Positions 1 to 5,577 of a DNA stretch of 6,720 bases are shown piece after piece. The DNA comes from Paracoccus sp. (in: a-proteobacteria). GTDB taxonomy: Bacteria > Pseudomonadota > Alphaproteobacteria > Rhodobacterales > Rhodobacteraceae. A model generated the notes under the pieces. The model made no database searches and was not told the DNA's origin. It worked only from the letters and a program-made list of their open reading frames with translations. The stretch is from positions 1 through 6,720 of the forward strand of contig JAGPGI010000153.1 of NCBI GenBank assembly GCA_018056045.1, given 5' to 3'. The position numbers and the translations under genes are program-made. Within the stretch, counting starts at the first letter, position 1. The number at the start of each line of letters is the position of its first letter.

Positions 1-1056
1 GTGGCGGATCGCGGGATTGGCGTAACGCGCCTGCAGCGCTTCGGCATAGGCCCCCAGATCGACGCCGGGCGGAGGGCTCAGCACCGGAATGATCTCATCG
101 CGCCAGAGCCCGCGCACGAAGGCGGAAAATTCAGGATCGGCAACGGTGTCCGAGATCGTCTCATAGCCCGCCAGATAGCCCAGATAGGCCAGCGAACTGT
201 GGGTGCCGTTCAGCATCCGCAGCTTCATATGCTCAAAGGGCGTCACATCGCCCACCAGCTGCGCGCCGACTGCGGCCAGATCGGGGCGGGCGGCATCGAC
301 GAAATCGTCCTCGACCACCCATTGCCGGAAAGGCTCGTGCATGACCGGCGCCTCGTCGCGATAGCCGGCCATCGCCTCCAGCCGGTCCAGATCGGCGGCG
401 GTGGTGGCGGGCACGATGCGGTCCACCATGGTCGCGGGGAATGCCCCTTCGGCCTCGATCCATGCGGCCAGCGCGGGGTCGATCAGCCCGGCCAGTTCCA
501 GCACGACGCCACGCACGACGCGGCCGTTTTCCGGCAGGTTGTCGCAGCAGAGCACGGTGAAGGGCGGCAGGCCCCGGTCCCGCCGCGCCTGCAGCGCCCG
601 GACCAGAAAGCCCGGCGCCGATTTCGGCAGAGGGTTTTCCAGATCATGGGCGATATCGGGATGGGCGCGGTTCAGCCTGCCCGTGGATGGCTCGTGGCAA
701 TAGCCCTTTTCGGTGACGGTCAGGCTGACGATCTTCACGGCCGGCGCGGCCATGGCGTCCAGCACCGCCTGAGGGCATTCGGGGGCGACCAGCACGTCGC
801 GCAGAACGGTCACCACCTGCGGCTTTTCACCCTCGGGGGCCAGTTCCAGCGCGGTATAGGCCCAGCCCTGCGGTTTCAGCCTGTCGCGCGTGCCCGGCGA
901 TTGCAACGACACGCCGATGATCCCCCAGTCGCCACCGGATTTCGCCATCGCCTCGGCCACATAGATCGCGCCATGGGCACGGAAGAACGCGCCCAGACCC
1001 AGATGAACGATCCCCGCCGGGGCGGTCGCAGGTTCGCGAAAAAGCCTATCTTGCAA
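1..1056 (-). CDS. uxuB: Fructuronate reductase (mannitol dehydrogenase family), C-terminus cut off by window edge
   Basis: This cytoplasmic enzyme reduces D-fructuronate to D-mannonate with NADH, the step after UxaC in glucuronate breakdown. Counting from a TTG start, 352 residues are visible; the family is usually near 490, so about 130 C-terminal residues lie beyond position 1. The NAD-binding motif HLGLGAFFRAH is at residues 18-28, TVTEKGYC at 113-120, CDNLPENG at 171-178 and MVDRIVPATT near 210-219. The catalytic Lys-x4-Asn-x2-His pattern of polyol dehydrogenases is intact as K278, N283 and H286 in MKLRMLNGTHSSLAYLGY. From memory the sequence resembles E. coli UxuB much more closely than UxaB, so tagaturonate reductase is unlikely; a related polyol dehydrogenase is the remaining alternative. 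The TTG start was chosen because GGAGG lies 5 nt upstream. In-frame ATGs at 1068 and 1074 are possible but have no clear ribosome site. The gene overlaps the end of kduD. Confidence 0.9.
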   Translation of the reverse strand, partial: MQDRLFREPATAPAGIVHLGLGAFFRAHGAIYVAEAMAKSGGDWGIIGVSLQSPGTRDRLKPQGWAYTALELAPEGEKPQVVTVLRDVLVAPECPQAVLDAMAAPAVKIVSLTVTEKGYCHEPSTGRLNRAHPDIAHDLENPLPKSAPGFLVRALQARRDRGLPPFTVLCCDNLPENGRVVRGVVLELAGLIDPALAAWIEAEGAFPATMVDRIVPATTAADLDRLEAMAGYRDEAPVMHEPFRQWVVEDDFVDAARPDLAAVGAQLVGDVTPFEHMKLRMLNGTHSSLAYLGYLAGYETISDTVADPEFSAFVRGLWRDEIIPVLSPPPGVDLGAYAEALQARYANPAIRH

Positions 1057-1774
1057 GCCAGCCTCCATCGACATTCAGCACCGCGCCGTTGATGTAATCC
1101 GACGCAGGCGCGGCCAGAAACACCGCCGTCTGGGCGATATCTTCGGGCTGGCCCCAGCGGCCTGCCGGAATGCGGTCAAGGATCGCCTGCGACCGCGCGG
1201 GGTCGGCGCGCAGGGCCTCGGTATTGTTGGTCTCGATATAGCCGGGCGCGATGGCGTTGACGTTCAGCCCTCGCGCCGCCCATTCATTCGCCATCAGCTT
1301 CGTGAGCCCCGCCACGCCATGCTTGCTGGCGGTATAGCTGGGCACACGGATGCCGCCCTGAAAGGACAAGAGCGAGGCGATATTCACGATCTTGCCGCGT
1401 CCGCGCGGCAGGGCGGCGCGGGCGAAGGCCTGACAGGTGAAGAACAGCGATTTCAGGTTGACGTCCATCACGTCATCCCAATCAGCCTCGGAAAAATCGG
1501 TGGCATCGTCGCGGCGGATGATGCCGGCATTGTTGACCAGAATGTCGATGCGCCCGGCGGCAAAGACATCGCGCGCCGCCATCGGATCGGCGAAATCCAG
1601 ACGCAGCCCCCGGCCCCGCGCGCCCATCAATGCCAGCGTCTCGTCGCAGTCGCGGCGACCGGCGGCGATGACCTCGGCCCCGGCCTGCGCCATGGCGACC
1701 GCGATGGCCTGACCGATGCCGGTATTGGCGCCGGTGACCAGCGCCACCTGACCCTCAAGCGAAAAGGCGTTCAC
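1046..1774 (-). CDS. kduD: 2-dehydro-3-deoxy-D-gluconate 5-dehydrogenase (short-chain dehydrogenase)
   Basis: KduD is a cytoplasmic oxidoreductase that interconverts 2,5-diketo-3-deoxygluconate (DKII) and KDG using NAD(H), the step after KduI in the breakdown of unsaturated uronates. The protein has 242 residues; E. coli KduD has about 253. The Rossmann motif TGANTGIG is at residues 14-21, NNAG at 81-84, and the catalytic set is N106, S134, Y147 and K151 (YTASK). Stretches typical of KduD rather than generic SDRs are present: IIRRDDA, SFQGGIRVPSYTASKHGV, NAIAPGYIETNNTEALRAD, ILDRIPAGRWG and the C-terminal NVDGGWLAR. The start is GTG at 1774, which shares the 4-base GTGA with the kduI stop and has GGAGG 7 nt upstream. 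The frame stays open upstream to an ATG at 1885, but that would place 37 low-quality residues inside kduI. Tight overlaps on both sides imply translational coupling. Confidence 0.95.
   Translation of the reverse strand: MNAFSLEGQVALVTGANTGIGQAIAVAMAQAGAEVIAAGRRDCDETLALMGARGRGLRLDFADPMAARDVFAAGRIDILVNNAGIIRRDDATDFSEADWDDVMDVNLKSLFFTCQAFARAALPRGRGKIVNIASLLSFQGGIRVPSYTASKHGVAGLTKLMANEWAARGLNVNAIAPGYIETNNTEALRADPARSQAILDRIPAGRWGQPEDIAQTAVFLAAPASDYINGAVLNVDGGWLAR
1062..1066 (-). promoter_or_regulatory. Ribosome binding site deciding the uxuB start
   Basis: On the minus strand this reads GGAGG and ends 5 nt before the TTG at 1056-1054. It lies inside the last codons of kduD, in the part that encodes the conserved Asp-Gly-Gly-Trp. 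The in-frame ATGs at 1068 and 1074 have no comparable purine-rich stretch upstream. This favours TTG, although ATG at 1068 overlaps the site itself and cannot be excluded. Confidence 0.55.
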
Positions 1775-2595
1775 CGCAGGTCCTCCGGCTGGATGAAGTC
1801 CATGTCGGTATAGTCGATATTGTCGCCGGCCATAGCCCAGATAAAGGTATAGCCGCCGATTCCCGCGCCCGCATGGATCGACCATGTCGGCGAGATCACC
1901 GCCTGTTCATTGGCGACGACGATATGGCGCGTCTCTTGCGGCTCGCCCATCAGGTGCAGGACGCGCGATTGCGGCGCCATGCCGTGATAGAGATAAGCCT
2001 CCATCCGGCGGTCATGGACATGGGCGGGCATGGTGTTCCAGACCGAGCCGTCCTCAAGCGTGGTATAGCCCAGCACCAGCTGGCAGCTTTCCATGACCAG
2101 CGGGTGGATGAACTGGCGGATGGTGCGCTTGTTCGAGGTCTCGACCGCGCCCAGCTTGACCTCCTTGGCCTCGGCCACGGTGATCAGGCGGCTGGGCAGC
2201 GTGCGATGCGCCGGGGCCGAGGTGATGTAGAAACGCCCCTGCCCCGAAAACGTGACCGGCCCCGAACCCATGCCCAGATAAAGCACATCGCCATAAGCCA
2301 TGTCCCAACCCTGTCCGCCGGCCTCGACCCGACCGGGGCCGCCGATATTGACGATGCCCATCTCGCGCCGCTCGAGGAAGGTGGCGGTCTTGGTTTCCTC
2401 GACCTTGTCGAGGGTCAGGGCGCCGCCCGCCGGCACTGCCGCGCCGACGGTAAAGCGGTCGTAATGGGTATAGACCAGCCGGATCTCGCCCTCGGCAAAC
2501 ATGCCTTCGGTCAGGAAGTTCCGGCGCAGGGCCGCGGTATCCATGGTCTTGGCGTGGTCGGGATGGATGGCGTGGCGGGTCTCGACGCTCAGCAT
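1771..2595 (-). CDS. kduI: 5-dehydro-4-deoxy-D-glucuronate isomerase (4-deoxy-L-threo-5-hexosulose-uronate ketol-isomerase)
   Basis: KduI isomerises 4-deoxy-L-threo-5-hexosulose uronate, formed when unsaturated uronate ends released by polyuronide lyases open, into DKII, the KduD substrate. It is a cytoplasmic zinc enzyme with a cupin fold. The protein has 274 residues (E. coli 278). The zinc ligands known for E. coli KduI (H196, H198, E203, H245) correspond here to H192, H194, E199 and H241, in the contexts WNTMPAHVHDRRMEAY and SPTWSIHAGAG. Other family signatures are FLERREMGIVNIGG, QPQETRHIV-like EPQETRHIVVANEQAVISP, YTFIWAMAG and the terminal EDLR. The start at 2595 has AGAAAGGA 5 nt upstream; an in-frame ATG 24 nt further up at 2619 has no such site. 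The gene lies 34 bp after dctM and overlaps kduD by 4 bp. In E. coli, KduI and KduD are also reported to affect glucuronate and galacturonate use, so a role in saturated hexuronate breakdown is possible here. Confidence 0.96.
   Translation of the reverse strand: MLSVETRHAIHPDHAKTMDTAALRRNFLTEGMFAEGEIRLVYTHYDRFTVGAAVPAGGALTLDKVEETKTATFLERREMGIVNIGGPGRVEAGGQGWDMAYGDVLYLGMGSGPVTFSGQGRFYITSAPAHRTLPSRLITVAEAKEVKLGAVETSNKRTIRQFIHPLVMESCQLVLGYTTLEDGSVWNTMPAHVHDRRMEAYLYHGMAPQSRVLHLMGEPQETRHIVVANEQAVISPTWSIHAGAGIGGYTFIWAMAGDNIDYTDMDFIQPEDLR
1782..1786 (-). promoter_or_regulatory. Ribosome binding site of kduD inside kduI
   Basis: The minus strand reads GGAGG here, 7 nt before the GTG start of kduD, within the last codons of kduI. 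It supports the GTG at 1774 over the ATG at 1885 and fits coupled translation of kduI and kduD. Confidence 0.7.
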
Positions 2596-2600
2596 ATCGG

Positions 2601-2608
2601 TCCTTTCT
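2601..2608 (-). promoter_or_regulatory. Ribosome binding site deciding the kduI start
   Basis: The minus strand reads AGAAAGGA, ending 5 nt before the ATG at 2595. No comparable purine stretch precedes the alternative ATG at 2619, so the shorter protein is preferred. The 34-bp dctM-kduI gap contains little else. Confidence 0.65.
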
Positions 2609-2629
2609 GGGATCGTCATTGTCAGCCGG

Positions 2630-3910
2630 TCACTTGAAGACCGAGGGCAGCCACAAGGACAGTGCCGGGATATAGGTCACCAGCATCAAGGTCACGAAGG
2701 CGGCGAAATAGAATGGCCAGATCGTGCGCATCGCCTGCCAGATGCTGATGCGCCCGACCGCGCAACCCACGAACAGCACCGCCCCCACCGGCGGCGTGCA
2801 CAGGCCAATCCCGAGATTCAGGACCAGAATGACCCCGAAATGCACCGGATCGACCCCGAAAGCCTGCGCCACCGGCAAAAAGATCGGCGTGGTGATGACA
2901 ATGAGCGGCGACATGTCCATGAAGGTGCCAAGGATCAGCAGGATCACGTTCATCAACAGCAGGATCACCAGCGGATTGTCCGAGATGTTCTGCAGCACCG
3001 CAACCAGTTGCGCCGGCACCTTGAGATAGGCCAGAAGCCAGCCGAAACAGGCCGCGCAGCCGATCACCAGCAGCACCATCGAGGTGGTGCGCACGGCGCC
3101 CTTGGTGGCCTCGACGAACTCGGACCATGGCAGGCTGCGATAGACCAGCGCGGTCACCAGCAGCGCATAGACCACCGCGATGTTCGAGGATTCGGATGCG
3201 GTGAACACGCCCGAGCGCACGCCGCCAAAGATGATCGCGATCAGGATCAGCCCCGGCACCGCCGAGATGAAAAGCTGGCCCATCATCGCAAATCCCGGGA
3301 AGGGGTCGGTCGGATAGTTCTTTTTCTTGGCCACCCACCATGCCGCGCACATCAGCATCAGCGCCAGCAGCAGCCCCGGAATGATCCCGGCCGTGAACAG
3401 GTCGGCAATCGACAGCCGTCCGCCGGCGGCGATGGAATAGATGATCATGTTGTGGCTGGGCGGGATCATCAGCGCGATGATCGAGCTGACAACGGTGATG
3501 TTGACCGCGTAATCGACATCATAGCCGCGCTTTTTCATCTGCGGCACCATCAGCCCGCCAACCGCGCTGGCGTCAGCCGCGGCCGAGCCCGAGACGCCCC
3601 CGAACATCAGCGAGGCCATGATATTGACCTGCCCCAGCCCGCCGCGCAAATGCCCGACCAGCGCGCCGGCCAGCGCCACCAGTCTGCGGGCGATATCGCC
3701 CCGGACCATCAGGTCGCCCGAATAGATGAAGAAGGGAATGGCCATCAGCGCAAAAACCGAGATGCCCGAGTTCAGCCGCTGGAACACCACCACCGGCGGC
3801 AGCCCCAGATAAAGCACGGTGAAAAAGCTGGCCGCGCCAAGGCAGAAGGCGACCGGCGTGCCGATCAGCAAGAGAAACGAGAAACTTCCGAACAGGATCC
3901 AGTATTCCAT
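2630..3910 (-). CDS. dctM: TRAP transporter large membrane subunit (DctM family)
   Basis: DctM is the large inner-membrane subunit of the tripartite ATP-independent periplasmic transporter and forms the sodium- or proton-coupled transport channel that takes substrate from DctP. The protein has 426 residues, the usual family length, and is hydrophobic end to end with roughly a dozen membrane segments. Family signatures are GVSGSAAADASAVGGLMVPQ at 105-124 followed by MKKRGY, IPPSHNMIIYS near 149-159, GVFTASESSNIAVVYA at 234-249, LGTFMDMSPLIVITTPIFLP near 327-346 and NLGIGLCTPPVGAVLFVG at 365-382. The ATG at 3910 lies 2 bp after the dctQ stop and has a strong purine-rich site (GGAAGGGGGAAA) in the end of dctQ. 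A sugar-acid substrate is inferred from neighbouring uxaC, kduI, kduD and uxuB; the sequence alone does not fix the ligand. The gene symbol gives the family only. Confidence 0.95.
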   Translation of the reverse strand: MEYWILFGSFSFLLLIGTPVAFCLGAASFFTVLYLGLPPVVVFQRLNSGISVFALMAIPFFIYSGDLMVRGDIARRLVALAGALVGHLRGGLGQVNIMASLMFGGVSGSAAADASAVGGLMVPQMKKRGYDVDYAVNITVVSSIIALMIPPSHNMIIYSIAAGGRLSIADLFTAGIIPGLLLALMLMCAAWWVAKKKNYPTDPFPGFAMMGQLFISAVPGLILIAIIFGGVRSGVFTASESSNIAVVYALLVTALVYRSLPWSEFVEATKGAVRTTSMVLLVIGCAACFGWLLAYLKVPAQLVAVLQNISDNPLVILLLMNVILLILGTFMDMSPLIVITTPIFLPVAQAFGVDPVHFGVILVLNLGIGLCTPPVGAVLFVGCAVGRISIWQAMRTIWPFYFAAFVTLMLVTYIPALSLWLPSVFK

Positions 3911-3912
3911 CG

Positions 3913-4515
3913 CTATTTCCCCCTTCCGCCGGGAATGCTGTCTTCAAGCATCGCCTCGGCCATGGGGCCGTCGGCATGGCCGTCCACCGCGCCATCCGCC
4001 GCATCGTCCATGTCACCAAAGCGCGCGGTTTTCAGCCCGGCCGCACGGCGCAGGATGCGCTCGACCGAGAACAGGACCAGCAGCACGCCGCCGCCGATCA
4101 CCGGCGCGAAATCCCATAGCCGCGAGATGCCAAGTCCGGGGATCACCCCGCTGATGACCTTGGCGGCAAGCTGCCAGCCGTAAAAGCTCATGCCGAAGCC
4201 GAAGGCGGCGACGACCAGATCGGACAGGCTGTGAAACCACGGCCGCATCCATTCCGGCACCAGATACAGGCCGACGTCGAAGGACAGGTGATAGCCCTCT
4301 TTCACGCCGACCGCGGCGCCCAGAAAGATGAACCAGCCCATCAGCATGACACTGGCGGGTTCCGCCCAGAACAGGCTGGTGCCCATCACATAGCGGTAAA
4401 AGACCTGAGCGAAGACAAAGACGGTCATCAGGACCAGCCCGATCCCCGCGACCCACAGGCCCAGCCGCGCGAGCCACCCGGTCAGCCGCGCCATGTTCAG
4501 CATCGTGTCACGCAT
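3913..4515 (-). CDS. dctQ: TRAP transporter small membrane subunit (DctQ family)
   Basis: DctQ is the small inner-membrane subunit that pairs with DctM in the TRAP transporter. Using the ATG at 4515 the protein has 200 residues. Four membrane segments are visible at roughly 16-36, 54-71, 96-117 and 134-153. The DctQ-like stretch after the first segment, VFYRYVMGTSLFWAEP, leads into MGWFIFLGAAVGVKEGYHLSFDV, typical of the family. The start at 4515 has GAGGG 5 nt upstream; an in-frame ATG at 4527 would add four residues but has no ribosome site. About 45 residues follow the fourth segment, and the last 35 form an acidic, glycine- and alanine-rich tail with repeated Asp-Gly (ADGAVDGHADGP), longer than the short tails I expect in this family. 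The stop is 2 bp before dctM. The substrate is inferred from context only. Confidence 0.92.
   Translation of the reverse strand: MRDTMLNMARLTGWLARLGLWVAGIGLVLMTVFVFAQVFYRYVMGTSLFWAEPASVMLMGWFIFLGAAVGVKEGYHLSFDVGLYLVPEWMRPWFHSLSDLVVAAFGFGMSFYGWQLAAKVISGVIPGLGISRLWDFAPVIGGGVLLVLFSVERILRRAAGLKTARFGDMDDAADGAVDGHADGPMAEAMLEDSIPGGRGK
3917..3927 (-). promoter_or_regulatory. Ribosome binding site of dctM in the 3' end of dctQ
   Basis: The minus strand reads GGAAGGGGGAA, ending 6 nt before the dctM ATG at 3910. It is formed by the last codons of dctQ (Gly-Arg-Gly-Lys), so translation of the two membrane subunits is probably coupled. Confidence 0.65.
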
Positions 4516-4520
4516 CGCAT

Positions 4521-4525
4521 CCCTC
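4521..4525 (-). promoter_or_regulatory. Ribosome binding site deciding the dctQ start
   Basis: The minus strand reads GAGGG, 5 nt before the ATG at 4515. It overlaps the alternative ATG region at 4527, which has only a pyrimidine-rich stretch upstream. This favours the start four codons in. Confidence 0.5.
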
Positions 4526-4539
4526 ATGCGTTCAGGGAC

Positions 4540-4565
4540 GCCGCCCGCGACAAGGCGCGGGCGGC
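4540..4565 (-). promoter_or_regulatory. Intercistronic stem-loop between dctP and dctQ
   Basis: This is a perfect inverted repeat with two 10-base arms, GCCGCCCGCG and CGCGGGCGGC, separated by a 6-base loop that reads CCTTGT on the transcribed minus strand. All ten pairs are G-C. It starts 7 nt after the dctP stop and ends 24 nt before the dctQ ATG at 4515. No run of T follows on either strand, so it does not look like a full intrinsic terminator. An RNA hairpin here would be expected to protect the 3' end of the dctP message and partly reduce read-through, giving more binding protein than membrane subunits. That role is inferred from similar hairpins after binding-protein genes in other transport operons, such as malE-malF. 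Confidence 0.7.
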
Positions 4566-4572
4566 ACCGGCA

Positions 4573-5556
4573 TCACTGGGTTTCCTGGATCCGCTTGACC
4601 AGATCCTTGGCCTCGGGCGTGGTCACGTATTTTTCATAGACCGGGGCCATGGCCTCGACGAATGCGGTCTTGTCGATGTCCTTGATGATCTCGGCGCCGG
4701 CGGCCAGCACCTTCTCCTCGGAGGCCTTTTCCTGATCGGCCCACAACTTGCGCTGCACGGTGGCCGAGTTCCTGGCCGCCTCGCGCAGGATCGCCTGATC
4801 CTCGGGGGTCAGCTTGTCCCAGCTCGCCTTCGAGATGGCGACCAGTTCCGGCACCATCAGGTGCTGGTCCAGCGTGTAATATTTGGCGACCTCGGAATGG
4901 CCCGAGCTGTCATAGCTGGGGAAGTTGTTCTCGGCCCCGTCGATGACGCCGGTCTGGATCGCGGAATAGACCTCGCCGTAAGGCATCGGCGTCGCATTGG
5001 CGCCAAGCGCCGACATCATGTCCACGAACACGTCGTTCTGCATGACGCGGAACTTCATCCCCTTGAGATCGTCGATCGAGGCGATGGGCTTTTGCGAGTT
5101 GTAGAAGCTGCGCGCCCCGCCATCGTAATAGGCCAGCGCGATCAGGTCCTTTTCCTCGAAGCCCTTGGCGATTTCCTCACCGATGGGGCCGTCCATGACA
5201 TTGTGCATATGCTCTTCGGACTTGAAGAGGTAAGGCAGCGACATGGTCTGCGTCACCGGCACGATGTCGTTGAACGAGCCAAAGGATGCCCGCACCATGT
5301 CGATGACGCCGAACTGGGTCTGCTCGATCGTGTCCTTTTCCTCACCCAGCTGGGACGAGGGGAAGACCTCGATGCAGATGCGGCCGCCGGATTTTTCCTT
5401 GGCCTCGGTGGCCATGGCCTTGACGCCCTCGACGGTCGGATAGCCGTCGGGATGGGTGTCGGACGAGCGCAGCGTGACTTCGCATTCCGCGGCGGCGGCA
5501 CTGGCCAGCGCGGCGGTGGCCAGCAGCGCGGCCAGGGTGGTGGTGGTGAATTTCAT
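4573..5556 (-). CDS. dctP: TRAP transporter periplasmic substrate-binding protein (DctP family), probably uronate-binding
   Basis: DctP captures the substrate in the periplasm and delivers it to DctQM. The protein has 327 residues. An N-terminal signal peptide is clear: Lys-2, a hydrophobic Ala/Leu/Thr core and a likely cleavage after the alanine run at residue 23, leaving a mature start at ECEVTLRSS. Family hallmarks are the early strand [29 protein letters not shown] at 62-75, SLPYLF at 106-111, [12 protein letters not shown] at 164-175 with the conserved carboxylate-binding arginine R170, and [20 protein letters not shown] at 190-209 followed by NN. R149 in GGARSFYN is a second plausible ligand contact. 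Genes around it point to a hexuronate (glucuronate or galacturonate) or a lyase product as ligand, which is inference. The ATG at 5556 has GGGAGG 5 nt upstream and follows the uxaC stop by 21 bp. The mature protein has exactly two cysteines, C25 and C61. Confidence 0.95.
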   Translation of the reverse strand: MKFTTTTLAALLATAALASAAAAECEVTLRSSDTHPDGYPTVEGVKAMATEAKEKSGGRICIEVFPSSQLGEEKDTIEQTQFGVIDMVRASFGSFNDIVPVTQTMSLPYLFKSEEHMHNVMDGPIGEEIAKGFEEKDLIALAYYDGGARSFYNSQKPIASIDDLKGMKFRVMQNDVFVDMMSALGANATPMPYGEVYSAIQTGVIDGAENNFPSYDSSGHSEVAKYYTLDQHLMVPELVAISKASWDKLTPEDQAILREAARNSATVQRKLWADQEKASEEKVLAAGAEIIKDIDKTAFVEAMAPVYEKYVTTPEAKDLVKRIQETQ

Positions 5557-5561
5557 GTTTT

Positions 5562-5567
5562 CCTCCC
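5562..5567 (-). promoter_or_regulatory. Strong ribosome binding site of dctP
   Basis: The minus strand reads GGGAGG followed by AAAAC and the dctP ATG. It is the best-placed and strongest site in the window, as expected for the subunit needed in excess. It fills most of the 21-bp uxaC-dctP gap, leaving no room for a separate promoter there. Confidence 0.7.
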
Positions 5568-5577
5568 GGGTTGAAAC

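Noticed and set aside
1..1092. 363-residue open frame on the plus strand starting at GTG
   Set aside because: It lies opposite uxuB, whose minus-strand translation carries intact dehydrogenase motifs. The plus-strand product is Arg-, Gly- and His-rich without recognisable features.
1775..1885. N-terminal extension of kduD to an ATG at 1885
   Set aside because: The extra 37 residues are Arg/Tyr/Gly-rich and overlap the conserved kduI coding region. The GTG at 1774 has a good ribosome site and matches the start of known KduD proteins.
2596..2614. Possible small hairpin around the kduI ribosome site
   Set aside because: The six-base arms have a mismatch and the stem would be weak. This is easily explained by chance.
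1873..2637. 254-residue open frame on the plus strand
   Set aside because: It is antisense to kduI, which has all four zinc ligands and the correct length. No ribosome site or domain supports the plus-strand frame.
2501..4183. 560-residue open frame on the plus strand
   Set aside because: It runs antisense across dctM and parts of kduI and dctQ. Its translation is rich in His, Gln, Arg and Asp with no domain or hydrophobic core, as expected for the reverse of GC-rich membrane protein genes. The opposite strand encodes clear family signatures.
4540..4565. Intrinsic terminator ending a dctP transcript
   Set aside because: The stem is strong but no T-run follows on either strand, and dctQM are required for the transporter to work. 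It is reported as a stem-loop of probable stability function instead.
4231..5574. 447-residue open frame on the plus strand
   Set aside because: It is antisense to dctP and part of dctQ. The Leu/Gly/His/Asp-rich sequence reflects codon bias on the other strand, and it crosses the dctP-dctQ gap without any gene-like boundary.
5557..5577. Separate promoter for dctP
   Set aside because: The 21-bp gap is taken up by the ribosome site and shows no promoter-like elements. A promoter inside uxaC cannot be judged by eye.
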